A stretch of DNA of 64,000 nucleotides from Myrica gale (taxonomy: Eukaryota; Streptophyta; Magnoliopsida; Fagales; Myricaceae): positions 16,298,001 to 16,362,000 of the forward strand of contig OZ005601.1 of assembly GCA_963930655.1 (NCBI GenBank), given 5' to 3'. The notes under the pieces were generated by a model. The model was given only the letters and a program-made list of their open reading frames with translations, did not search any database and was not told the DNA's origin. The position numbers were made by a program, and so were the translations under genes. This document shows, one piece after another, positions 1-11,760 of the stretch (within the stretch, counting starts at the first letter, position 1; each line of letters begins with the position of its first letter).

Positions 1-3000
1 CCAGTTCCCTTGTATGAGCCATTGGTCATCTTATGCATGACATGCAATTTGCATTTAGGCGTTTGGCAATGATGTTAATGACTCAATTAGAATGTCTGCG
101 TCCCTTTGAAAAAGTAGCATTTGGTTTGGTGTTGACAGCTTTATTTAGAAAGCCAGCATTTAGACATTTTTGATAAGTCGGTTACCATATTATTCTCACT
201 AATCTGGAGAACACGACTCTTTGTTCTAGCATCCTGGACATAAAGTGAGAACGTAAGCATTTCTGCTTGGATAGATTATCTTCTAACCCTGGCAGGTCGA
301 ACTGTTGTCTTATCTTTCCACATATGGTATAAAAAAGATGCTAAACAATTGACTACAAGAGTCAACTATGTATATTCCAGCTATACTGTATGCTTTTGCA
401 TGGATATAGTCACCAATGCGATTAGCTTTAACCGTAAAATCAAGAGTAAGGTGTGATCAAGATCAGTGAGACCGTTAGATTCTGTGGTGACATTCCATAC
501 AAGCATGAAGCCAGACAGATTGTGCATGTGCTTGGATTGGGTTGAACACCGTTAGAAGGATGTTACAATGAAACTAAAAGCACAAATCAAAGTTCTCAAT
601 TAGAATTCTGTTAAATCAGTTGTCTAAAGGGTGCATGATTTGATCAAATCCTAAAAGCAACTTTAGCTGTGATATCAGTATAAACTGATACATTAAAACA
701 AAGGAATTATGCTTGACACAGACGTGACAGGGGGACAGGGTTTTAAAAAGTAGTGTTCCAAATCAAGAACAAACTATGCTACCATAACAAAGAAAGCTAG
801 AAATTTCTTCTGCCCAGGGATTCAGGGGGAAGGGAATGCAGAAAAGTTCGGGTGTTAAATTAATTGCCAATGCAAAGGAGCATTATGTATACTCTAATAA
901 ATGACTCGCTAATGATTAAAGTAGTGTCAGATTATATAGGCGCTAGGTGTGCCGATATATCTATGCGTATGTCATGAACAGGCTGTCCTATCAGGGCAGC
1001 TGCCGATGCAACAAAGCTTTTGGTTCCCCCTCTGACCCATCAAGACCCATATATTAGAAAGGGTTCAGCTTAAGGCCTTAAATGAACATATGTCTGGAAC
1101 AAGGTTAAGGGTAACCGTATTCAGAGCTACCTAAGGGAAGAAATCTTTCTTCATAAATAGAGGGATTGGTCATCCTGGAAAGGAGATATTCAATTGCTAT
1201 TCCTTCTCTTAGCTTACCCACAATAAGATTCTACGACTATGATTTCTCCTGGAGACTAGGACTGAGTTCCCAACTCCAAATTCTAGCACAACCAGATGCC
1301 ATCTTTTATTCCTATAAGAAAAGTTCCCAGTAAACATTTTATAGGATTAAAATTAGCCTATAATGCCATCACATTACTTGATTTTAACATCTAGAACTTC
1401 AATCGTAATATATTTTCCTCAGCTGTTATAGCTGAAAGGAGGGAAAGTCAGACACGTACTTGTACACACACACACGCAATAGGGGAGATGTACATACAGA
1501 TGGCAAACAAGAGTACACATGCAAGCGTAGGTGCGGAAATTCGTATATCAGATATATTAAAACAATTGTTATCATCAACTACTGAATGTAAACTAAGTCT
1601 GCATTTGCTTATGCTACATACCAAAATGTACAGAAATCAGTAGTCTTAGGATCCTTCCCCCCCACCATCAGCTCTCTAAGCTTGCTTATAATTCATTATT
1701 ACTGCTATATACACTAACACCTCATTATTCTTGGTCAATAAAACAATTTCAACCTCCCTTGACTATATTTTCTTGTGACATGGGAACCTCAATTACTAAT
1801 GAGAATTTTATGTATCAAAACAGCCAACAATTTTTGGCACATGTAGGAGAAAACTCCAAACCTTTCTGTGTGATGATAAAGTTTCAACAGCACCAAATAA
1901 GTTGTTCTGGGCCACTGGATAACTTTCTTAGGGTCTTATCTCAGCAAAATCTCTAGCTGGGTCAAATGTTTTCTACGTGCTCACCATGCATGCCAATTAT
2001 CAAAGGGATCCATCTTCAGTAGCTATACAGCCCTAATCTTATATTTTCTTGATGCAAGGAAACTTCAATCTTCACTACTAAATGGATATTCAGCAAGTAT
2101 GTTATGCATTTAGGACCACATAGAAGGCTATGGTTCACAAAACATAATCCCCACTAAAAAACAGGTTGTGACAGTAGCTTAGTTTTACACTATTGTCGAT
2201 GGATCTCTCCCGTGCATGCATATTCAGTGAATGGATAATAGATGTACTATGCAGCATAACCTAATACAGGCACTATGACTAAAAACTGTAACACCAGTTG
2301 TAGCATTACATGCATTCTTTGAACAGAGGGACAGCACATTCATCCTTAAAAGCAAAAAGACAACCTCAATCACATGACATAGTGACTGCAACTAGCACTT
2401 CCATCATTGGCCTTAGATTTTAAGACAGTAGTTACACAATACCACTAACAATTGGCTCAAATCAATTACCGTGGTGGGAGGCAAAAGAAAAATATATATA
2501 AATTGAACTCCATACATTTCACAAACCCTAAGATAACTTCATAACAATAAAAAATATGTATGAAATCACATAGGAAACACCAATAAGGGGACAGAAAAGT
2601 ATTGGCCGGTTCTTCATGAAGATGGACTGAGCATGGGTCAAATGCCTGGACAGCAGCTTAACAACTTAGAAAGAAGAATGCAAGAGAGAGAGAGAAAAAA
2701 AACCCTTAAACTTCAGTGATGGCCTTGTACAGTCTCTCACAGAGGAATCCATGCAGGCTTTTAGACCAATGAAAATAAGGGTAAAAACAAAAAAATTAAA
2801 GAAAAAGAACTGCGAAAATCTACACAGATTCTCATTTATCTTCTGTAAACCTGTTCTACACAGACTCGGCTTTTATAAGCAATCAAACACAAAATACAAA
2901 GATCCCAACTCAAACCAAACAAGAATGAATAGACAAAAACTCAATCAAACATCCATAAACGTAATTGGAAAAATAATAGTCTTTGTAAATCACCAAAACC

Positions 3001-3590
3001 TCTCGGATAGGAAATCTTTAATTTTCTTTAATTTTCTTATGATTTAAGGAGGCTGAAACCATGTCGGTAAAGGGAGCATAGCAAAAATTCACGCTTTTTT
3101 TTCCCTTTTCCTAATCAACTACGGAAGTGGAAATTTTTTCCTCGCACAACATGCACCTCATTGTTATCGTAGCAAGCATCAAAACAACTTCTGGAACCAG
3201 TTCCTGTTTCAAATCATGAATCTCATGCTGGGAGCATAATGTTCCACACAGTAGAAAATTGTGAAAGACAAGATGATAATAATTTAAAATAAAGTCTACC
3301 CAGGCCAGGCCTAATTGACAGACTGAATTTGCAGTGACTTTAGATATTTGAGCGATGCAAATTCTACGTCAAGGTTGTAGAAAATCTATTAAAACAGAAA
3401 AGAAAGTAGATCTGCACCTGCTTCAACAAGATTTGATGCAACATGAAAAGTAATCCATGACAACACCACAATCCTGTATAAGTTGTCTGCATAACATACA
3501 ATTGAACTTGAAGGGGAACAGACGACAAGCTTAATGACAGGCTAAAGGGGTTCAAATATTCAAACCTATACGCACAGATTACACCTAAGT
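1..3590. other. No gene recognised; 3' flank of the LHP1-like gene
   Basis: I found no conserved coding segment on either strand here. The open frames are short and low in complexity. A short CA-type repeat lies near 1465. The right part, roughly 2700-3590, may be 3' untranslated sequence of the minus-strand LHP1-like gene, but I see no clear polyadenylation context that proves it. Confidence 0.4.
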
Positions 3591-3594
3591 CTTT

Positions 3595-3740
3595 AAGGTG
3601 ATCATGGAAATGAAGCTGTATAGCTTTATTATTAGCCCTTTTGCTTGAGGAAAGTGGTCCTTCCCACAAAGTTAATAAGAGATTGAAGTACACTACAGAT
3701 GACTGATGGTATGCTTTTCTTCCATCTATCACATAAATTA
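3595..3740 (-). pseudogene. Possible decayed last exon of the LHP1-like gene (chromo shadow domain end)
   Basis: Plant LHP1 proteins normally end with a short exon containing a stretch like FLKANNP followed by a FYEQHL-type motif. Read on the minus strand, this region has a codon run for FLK (about 3650) and then, after about 7-8 extra bases, one for ANN followed by a weak match to the F..HL part. The extra bases break the frame. A possible DGRK match to the expected DGK start of the exon lies about 50 bases further upstream than normal. This could be a decayed exon or a coincidence; I found no better candidate down to position 1. Confidence 0.35.
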
Positions 3741-3861
3741 TCAGTACCTAAAAAGAAAATACTGATATATTTTCACCCATTAGCTGGAGTAGGCAAGGAA
3801 AAGGAAATGACAAATTTATTCTCAACAACATAGAAGAAAAGTTGAAGCCACGATTACGTAC

Positions 3862-6332
3862 CTCATGGCAATAAAGGTTACAGAGACATCCTGGATGTTG
3901 TTTGATACAGTAGCTGAATATCCTATAGGCTTGATAATCCTGGTGATATTATATTCATTTTTAAAACCATCAACTCCATTCCTGCTGCTTGAATTCTCCC
4001 CTGGGAAACCAATATTTCCAGTCCCTGGTGCCTGAATTCTACTTCCAAGGCCACCACTTCTGGTTCGTGCATTCTGTGTATCACCTGGCTCACACAAGCA
4101 TGACTCTTGTTTAAACCTCTTAACAGAACCAGACTTCCTTCTCTTAGCTCCTGTACGGCGATTGCTTTGATCTGGTTCAACACAGTCAGCCTTGGATACC
4201 CCATTTACAGTGCCATCACCCTCTGAAGCTTTGGCTTCTTCGAAATGTATCGCAAGCTTATCCATGTTGATCTCATTGGTAAAAGTTGCTTTAAGCTCAC
4301 TAAGTTTTGGATCGTACTCATTTCCATCTTTGACGCTCTCGATTTGTTGACAAACATTCATACAACCATTCTCAACGCTAATTTGCTTGGCTGATTCAAG
4401 ATCTTTTATGTCCCCATTATAATCTCCACTAGCAGATTGAGGGACAGCACGAAGATTAGTCAGGCTTGATTTTTTGGGATGGACAGATTTCACAGTATCA
4501 CTAAAGGTTATATCCACGCATGTTAAATCATAGGCAGCAATGGTGGAACGCTGCTGCTTCTTCTTAGGTTGAGTAAGAGGAGTCCCATGCTTACGCTTGC
4601 GTTTGCGATGCTTTCCTGATCGCAAGCTTCAAAACCAGGAGGAGAACAACTATACATTCACAAATGTATAAAATATAAACTTATAAAAAGCAACAAGAAA
4701 AATCAAATTGCTAGAATCAACATGTTTTCGTTTCTATAAATAGAGGAAAAGAAAGGGAAAGAGATATAAAGCTCTACATTCTTTGCTGCCTGCTTGGTGA
4801 GAAGCAAATAAAACCAAGTATGACACACCAAGCAAAAGTCCAGAAGTGACTTCTGACTTTGTGTACTTCCTGTGGAATTGTTTAGAAAAGCTTTCCTTTT
4901 GCCCCTCATTTTTCTCAGTAACCCAATGAAGATGTTCAGATCATGAAAAGGAAAGGGAATAGCACCTCTCTTCAAATGCATCAATAACATCTGAGCATGA
5001 CTGGAGATTCTTCAAGGGCTCCCAGGTGTTTGTTGCCTCTGGCCATCCGCGCCTTCAGTATACAACAACTTAGCCACCATCAATTGGTTTGACAGGCCAC
5101 AAACACTCTAAATTTGGAAAGGTAAGAAATGATTTCAAAAGGTTACGAGAGAGACCAACCATTTGATTAGATACTGAAGCTGGCCCTATTTTTTTGTGAA
5201 TTTTAAGTGACCACCATCATCCATCCGCACATGCCACCAGAAGAAGACAACATCAATAAACAGTACAAATAAACAAATCCATCATTTCTAATTCCAAGAA
5301 ATTCAAACCAAACAAAAAGGCAACAGCAGAGCATAGGTGGTATCTTTATATTTGACATGTGAGTAAATGTCTACCCAGCAAAAACTAGCATTCGAAGCTT
5401 TTTTCCCTCTCAGAGTTTTCTGGTCGAATTTACTCTACTGTATATTACATGGCTTTCAGACCAATCTCTGTCTCTCTTCAACAAACCCAGTTCTAAGATT
5501 TCACAAAAAAAAAGGCATGCGTTTTGCCCGCTTCCATGTCCCCCTTAATATCGCAGGCAAAACTACCCCTACCCCCACAGTTGTATCAAAAATCTTTCCT
5601 GAGCTAACCTCTTCTATACATCTAGACTAGAATAGTTTGTAAAACCTCACACGCAAGGCAATGGTTTGCTTTTATTTAAACTTAAATAACATCTGTCTAT
5701 CTGCTTAGAGGCTAATTGCAATAACATTGTCTATGAACTATACCTAAAATTCAACGAACTCGAAATGAATTTAGAAGAATCGCATAAACACTTAAACTAG
5801 TGCGAAGTTGATTTATTTGTGAAGCACCGCAATGTGTCACGGTGAAAGTGCTTTATCTTCCCCAACGTTGATTCCGGCCTCCGCCAGTGACGAGGTACAC
5901 TTCAACAAGAAGCATTTGGGTCTCCCTGACGTATTTTTGAGAACCAAAAAAGGGTCTTCAAAGTGTTACCTTGCGAACCCTTTTGCGGCGAATGGCCTCG
6001 ATTTCGTAGAAGCCATCGTCGAGCTTGGGACGCTCGGCAGCAGCGTCGTCATCAGCAGGGGCCTCATCATCCTCAACCCTATCTTCTTCATCCTCGGCGT
6101 CTTCTTCTTGCTCTTCTTGCTCTTCAGCAGCAGCAGCAGCAGAAGGTTCTCCTTCTCCTCGGTCTTGGAGTCGGTCCCCCTGCTCTATCTCGTCCTGGGT
6201 CTGATCATTTTCACTCAGAGGCGCTGCCAACGCGTCACCACTACCGGAAGCAGCTTCGTCCGGAGGAGCCAATGCCTCGGGGCCACTGTTCCTCTTCTTT
6301 CCTCCTCCTCCTCCTCCTCCTCCTCCTTTCAT
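3862..6332 (-). CDS. LHP1: LIKE HETEROCHROMATIN PROTEIN 1 (chromodomain Polycomb reader), exons 1-4
   Basis: LHP1/TFL2 is a nuclear protein that binds H3K27me3 through its chromodomain and works with Polycomb complexes to keep genes such as flowering regulators silent. The start ATG is at 6332 and the protein begins MKGGG. Exons on the minus strand are 6332-5970, 5185-5160 (26 nt), 5052-4966 and 4626-3862, all with GT/AG borders and matching phases. Exon 1 has a Gly run, an acidic Glu/Asp-rich stretch and the chromodomain start ([15 protein letters not shown]). The mini-exon supplies GQLQYLIKW and exon 3 [17 protein letters not shown]. Exon 4 has basic motifs KHRKRKRK and [14 protein letters not shown], then most of the chromo shadow domain ([10 protein letters not shown] to VTFIAMR). 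These exons encode about 413 residues, against about 445 in Arabidopsis from memory. The normal last exon is not clearly present; reading through the last donor ends at a stop at 3822. The gene may be active with an altered C-terminus, or decaying. Confidence 0.85.
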
Positions 6333-6850
6333 TTTCTTAATTTCGCAATAAATAACATAAATTTCAAGAGCACCAAAGTGTACAAGAGAAAGAGAGAGGC
6401 CGCGGAGGAGAATAGCAGGAGCAGAGTTACTCGTATTGTTCTTTTGGGTAATGGAGGGATTCGCTTTATCTCTTCTTCTTCTTCTTTTGGTTTGTTTCTA
6501 TGAGTCTGTGGGAGTTGCGCTGCGGAGTCGCCAACCCCAAGTCCCACGCCGATTGCCAAATCACACCCCACCTTTTCAGCCTTTGCGTTCTTCTTTTGTA
6601 CTTTTTCATTTATTTCCAATTTTCTATTTTCATTTAATTTTATTTGGGGAAGTGGGTGGGGGGTGGTGCACAAAATTAATCTCCCTCCATCTCCCGCCTC
6701 TATTGAATTTTAAGATTGTTTACCCCCGACTTTTCCTCTAAGAAAAATGCTTGATTATCTCCAACAAATTAATTACATTTTCTTTTTGTTTCTTCGTAGG
6801 TTTGTTAACTTTGTTTGCTCAAGGTTTTCTTCGTCACTTTGAGATATTTA
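6333..6850. other. 5' flank of the LHP1-like gene
   Basis: This stretch lies upstream of the LHP1-like start codon and probably holds its 5' leader and promoter. It contains TTC/CTT-rich tracts near 6470 and a GGGTGGGGGG run near 6655. I see no convincing core promoter element and no gene on the plus strand. Confidence 0.4.
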
Positions 6851-7028
6851 CGGGGTGTTTGTTTCCCCAAAATTTTGGGGTTCGAAATTTCCAACAAAAC
6901 AAACACACTCCAAAATTTTTAACTTTTACACACACTCTACTTTTCACAAACCCCAATAAATCTCAATAAAGTAAAGATTCCCGAAATTTTGGGAATATTC
7001 CCCGAAATTTCCACAAACAAACACCCCC
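6851..7028. mobile_element. Tourist-like MITE (PIF/Harbinger type)
   Basis: The element is 178 bp with terminal inverted repeats GGGGTGTTTGTTT and AAACAAACACCCC. It is flanked by the 3-bp direct repeat TTA at 6848-6850 and 7029-7031, the TSD typical of PIF/Harbinger MITEs. Inside are repeated self-complementary CCAAAATTTTGG and CGAAATTT blocks, so it would fold into a hairpin. It has no coding capacity. Confidence 0.75.
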
Positions 7029-7031
7029 TTA

Positions 7032-7407
7032 TCATGCTGATATGGCTTACCAAAAAAGGTTGTCTATAAACCAAACAATCAATGGCGGAACCAGGAATGC
7101 AAAGCAACCCAGGTGAACTTTTAAAGCAAAATGACTGATTTTTTTATACGTAATGTAAAAAATTGTTTTAGAGTTACAATATCAAAACATTAAAGACTAA
7201 AAACATTAAAAATATTGAATTACACATACTGTGCTATGTACTACGAGATATTTCAATGGCAAACAAGATATTTCAATAATAAAAAAGTGCTGGCACCAAA
7301 TCTCAACATTTGAACAATTAAGAATAATAGCAAACAATATTGGGCTCAACTAAGGTTGTCCTAGGCTCAACAGCATCACAATCCAACCTAAAAACTACTA
7401 CACAAAT
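7032..7407. other. AT-rich spacer between MITE and solo LTR
   Basis: No gene is seen. A short stretch near 7085 (GGCGGAACCAGGAATGC) resembles end sequences of plant hAT-type elements, but no partner end was found. Confidence 0.3.
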
Positions 7408-8513
7408 TGTCACGCCCCGAACGGCACCCCGCAGGAATCGTGACAGCCGCGAGCTATTCTCCGGATAGCTCCAGCGTTCTTACTTACTTGCTTACGTGCT
7501 TACGGCGGAAACATACAAGATCGCGAGGGATTCGAGCTAAATCTTACATAATCAGGGTTCTCATTAAGTTTTCATACAAAACATATATAATATTTAGAAT
7601 TAAACTAGTGACGGATCTCATCGATCAGGTCACCAAAATCAAAATAAGAATAACATCTGGGTCCTTCTAAGTCAGGTAGTCCTCCTCACTCTCTTCACCT
7701 GTGGCATCTGGAATGACACAATTTTTAAAAACGTGAGTCAAAAGACTCAGTAAGGGAAAGACATAACTTTGAAACATGCTCTTGACTTATGCTTGCTTAA
7801 TCATGAAAGAAGAGAACTTGATAAGTGATGCACATGCATGTCATGGATATGCACATGCTCTTGCTTAAATTCGGCCCCAGGCCCTTGAAAATTACTTATT
7901 CATACTTGTGTCACTCTTGGCCTTTCACAAGCATTTCATATATTTTACTTGTGGGCTCGCTCCATTTAACCCCTGAAGTCAGGGTTGTGCGTTCCCTTTG
8001 GAACCGTCTCCGATTTCCCTTGGAGACCTTACATACGGTCAAGCTAGCGCACCTTCTCTCATTTGTCCTTCAGTGGCTAGACATGACCCTTGGAGGCACC
8101 ACACCTTCTCAATGTCCTTCAGTGTGGGTTGCACAGCCTCGTGGATTCACCCATCCTTCTCACATTTGTCCTTCGGTATGGGAGTCCATCTTGATGGTAC
8201 GGTACCGACCAGTGCCCCTTAACTTAACTTATCGTTTCATAAAACTTTCCATAATCTTTCCATAAAATCATTGCATAAACATTCTCTTTAGAAAAATTCA
8301 TGCAATGCACATGTCATGTCATGCTTGATCAAAATCTCATGTTTGTTCATGAAATGATGCAGTGTGTCATTCCAGTTTTGAAAAGAACCACTTACTGTCC
8401 ACTTACAGTATCCACTTACTCTTGGTCTTCCTTGGTAGTGTATAAAACACGTAGATCGCCTACAAGCGATTCAAATATTTCTTAGACTTTAAGAAATAGC
8501 ACGTAATTATTAA

Positions 8514-8520
<7 letters not shown>

Positions 8521-8553
<33 letters not shown>
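8521..8553. repeat. (TA)n microsatellite
   Basis: A 33-bp uninterrupted TA run lies inside the solo LTR. A shorter TA run sits at a comparable place in the related LTR, near 47290, so the repeat may be ancestral to the family and variable in length. Confidence 0.9.
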
Positions 8554-8556
<3 letters not shown>

Positions 8557-10479
8557 TGAAATTCTTTTAATCATTTAAAGTATTTTATTTACTCTTCTAA
8601 TAATATCTAAACTTAGGTTATTTAATTATTAACCATATTACAAAATATTTATATCTCTATTCCCGATTAGGGTTTTAATCAATTAATAGATTAGGGTTAA
8701 ATCCAAGTCTCCCATTATTTAATGTACTTAATAAAATCTTCACAAGTGTAATTCACTTAATAAATTCGGCCAAGACCTATTTATTCTAATTAAATCTTTA
8801 GTACATGCTTTCAACACAAGGTTTTGCTAATTCCTTATAACCCTAACTTCTAAGCCTTAATATCCTTTAATCCGATTAGCCAATCCTAATCTCATTTATC
8901 CATCCTAATCAATTATATTTCATTTATCACAAACTAGCAATTAGGGTCTCTACACACTAGGCATTCGGCCAACACCATGTTCTATGTGTCCTTAGTCAAA
9001 ATTTATCTCCAATGGTGACCCCTTCCTCCATTCAATAGATTCACAACTTAGGATCTAAAAATCAAAACACAACACAAGTTATCACTAATAGCAATATTCG
9101 GCCAACTCAAAATATCACACCACCACTAGGTTTTCTTCGGTTCTTTCGCTTTGCATGCATTCTTTACACTTAGCAATCATCTACCATGCATTAGGTCATA
9201 AATCTTGTACATAACATGGCCAATGTCTAGATCTAAGCATATACAAACCACTCATGAAAACCTAAGGCATACATGGTTCGGCTATACATCAAAATCCCAC
9301 ATTTTTCATGCTAAACTTCCTATCATACACACATTGACTTCTACAACCCATCTTTGCATACATTTTCACCATACTTCCTTCATTCATGTTCGATAAGCCC
9401 AGATCTGCACATTATATACACTAACCTCCATAGATCTAGAGAAAATAATTAACTTGCAACCAACCAACACAACAAGACCTAGATCTAATTTCCTTTAACA
9501 TGCATTGTTCTCCATTTGCATATTTTTTCACATTCAATCTTAGATCTAAGCATGTATGTCCAGATCTAACACTTACACATAACCATGATCAAAATCCAAC
9601 CAAAAATAAAACATAAAAACCGAAGATCTCAATACATGAAGGATTCGGCTAGCATGGGAAATGTGAGATCCAAATTTTTACCTTGTTGCTCCTTCTCCTT
9701 TCTCTTGTTCCTTTGCAAGCTTATCCTCTCTTTCACCTACTAAACAACCTAAGGTTCTTAATCATCCAGATATCATCATATCCATGCATGAAACAACTCA
9801 AACTCTAAGATCTATACACAAGAGAGTTCGGCCATCAAGAGGGTTTTTACCTTAGTGCTCCTTTGTCCCTTTTCTCTCTTTCCTTTGCACAATACCTCTT
9901 TCACTTCACTTCCTTCTTCTCCTTTCTTCTTCTTCCTTGTCCTCCTTCTTCTCTTTACACAAAATCCCCTTGATCCAAGCTCAAATCTCAGCCTTTTGGT
10001 TCAAAGGTTTTGGCCTCCCCTTGATTTCTCTCTTTTGGGTATTCGGTTTCTCTCTTCTCTTTGGTATTTGGTTTTTCACTTCTAGGCTTTGTGTTGGTCG
10101 ACTAAGGTGGCCTAAATGAGCTCAATTGAAGGGGGAAAAAGGGTGATAGGCGTGTGAGACAATGGCATGCACCTAGCCATGATTTTCGGCCATGACATTA
10201 TTTCCTCTTCCATGTCATTTTTTAGCTTTTCCATTTCTTGTCTCCCTCTTGTCTCCATTGCCTTTCTAGTATAACTCTTTGCACCACAAAATTCAACTCT
10301 CCTTGTCATTCACGTGTGTCCTCCCCCCACCACATAAATCCAACTTTTATTTAGAGACTTGTTCCACCAATTAGTTCATTTGGTTGAATTCTAACTACCT
10401 AGTTTACTTATCCTAATCTAGTTGCTTAGGAAACTTAAGTAAGATTAGTTCCATTAATCTAACTTTCTAAATCTAATTT

Positions 10480-10880
10480 GCATGGCCCATTGGGCAGTCC
10501 ATTAAGCCCTTGATTCAAGGCCCATCATCATATCCTAAAGCCCAATTCATAAGCCTAAGGGCTTAGACCTAATGTCCAACTTCCTTAAGGCCCAATAGCA
10601 CCATTACAAGGCCCATTGCCATGGGCTCCATGGCAACCCAATATCATGCTTTCCAAAGCCCATCTTCATGCTTATTTTGGCAGCCCATTAGCATGTCATT
10701 ATAAGCCCAATGTACACCAAATGTTATAAGCCTCATGGTAGCCCAACATCACACTTCAAGGGCCCATCATCACATGTAATTGGGCAGCCCATATGACACA
10801 ACTTCAAGGCCCAATTACATCCAATAACCGGCCATAAATGGGTAGCCCAACATCAGCCCATTATTTGAGGTTTCTAAGCC
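10480..10880. repeat. Degenerate array of GGCCCA/AGCCCA words
   Basis: About 400 bp of the solo LTR carries the words GGCCCA, AGCCCA or GCCCAAT at loose, irregular spacing, often next to short CAT-rich segments. The related LTR has the same texture at about 49370-49860. GGCCCA is the reverse complement of TGGGCC, the core of plant site II promoter elements, but a role here is inference only. Confidence 0.6.
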
Positions 10881-11189
10881 CAACATGCAAGTCTTAATAC
10901 TCCAAAATCATTCATAAGAAAATCCTTCAAATATTAAAATCAAGAATATTGAAGGAAAATATACAATTAATCTAGCAACATGAAATTGGTTACTATAAAA
11001 TTTAAAATTCCATCCATAGCATTTAAATCATAACATCACATTTTAGAAATTCAAAATAATTACACATACATTTTCTTAACATAAAATCATGCCTTGGCCA
11101 AGCAAGGTTTCTTTTAATACAGAATAGGCCATGAAATCCTTCATCTAGTAATGAAGTAGACACAGGTTTCTTCAGGGTCTTACACAAAT

Positions 11190-11760
11190 AACATCCCTTC
11201 CTCCGATTTCCTTCACAATCCAGCCTAGAGTTAAGCAAGAAATGAAAAACAAGTTTTAAAGAAAGGAGATTACATACCGCAAATGTCCTTCCAGCAATTA
11301 AGCAAGTATATTGGCAAAGTTCAAATGTGCTTCCAGCAATGGATTTTGATCTTCACTACACAAATCCACATAAAGAACAATAAGTTAACAAAGAAATCGT
11401 GCAATTGACTAGTATAATCCAAACCAGCCCAATTATAAGGTTTTACAAGCAAAGGTTACAAATGTAGGTAAGTGTTAATGGGATGAAAAATCCTGTACAA
11501 TAGAACTTGCCAAATGGACTATTGTGTAAGCATGTATATTTATCTGCTTGTAATACAAATGCACAAAAAAGAAATAACTGATGGAATGCAAAACGACACA
11601 TAAATGGCAAGAGATCATATATCAGACCAACTTATCATCAACCACGAGCACATGAAAAATATCAAATCTTGGCTAACAACGAAAAGATAATTAATCTCGG
11701 CTGACAAACAAAAAGGGGATTCAAAATATAAGCCAACAACATCTGATTCAATCTGAATAT
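11190..11760. other. Remainder between solo LTR and TOPLESS-like gene
   Basis: This is the 3' side of the TOPLESS-like gene on the minus strand. I looked for more WD40 exons and saw none. A GTGTAG acceptor-like site near 11357 is followed at once by TGA in the phase that would be needed. Confidence 0.35.

Larger units (their letters stand above)
7408..11184. mobile_element. Solo LTR of a long-LTR retrotransposon (3.8 kb)
   Basis: The block begins TGTCACGCCCCGAACG and ends GGTCTTACA. It is flanked on both sides by the identical 5-bp repeat CAAAT (7403-7407 and 11185-11189), the expected TSD of an LTR element. There is no primer-binding site or polyprotein, so it is a solo LTR left by recombination between two LTRs. 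A second copy of the same family lies at 45648-50087 with a different TSD. The right part is rich in GGCCCA/AGCCCA words. The long LTR suggests a large gypsy-type element, but the family is not certain. Confidence 0.85.

Noticed and set aside
4966..5052. Apparent stop and frameshift in the LHP1 chromodomain exon
   Set aside because: The upstream bases are intron. An AG acceptor at 5053-5054 and the separate mini-exon at 5160-5185 restore the normal chromodomain.
5832..6673. Plus-strand and other-frame open frames over LHP1 exon 1
   Set aside because: They are shadows of the GGA/GAA-rich coding strand; only the minus-strand frame encodes a known domain.
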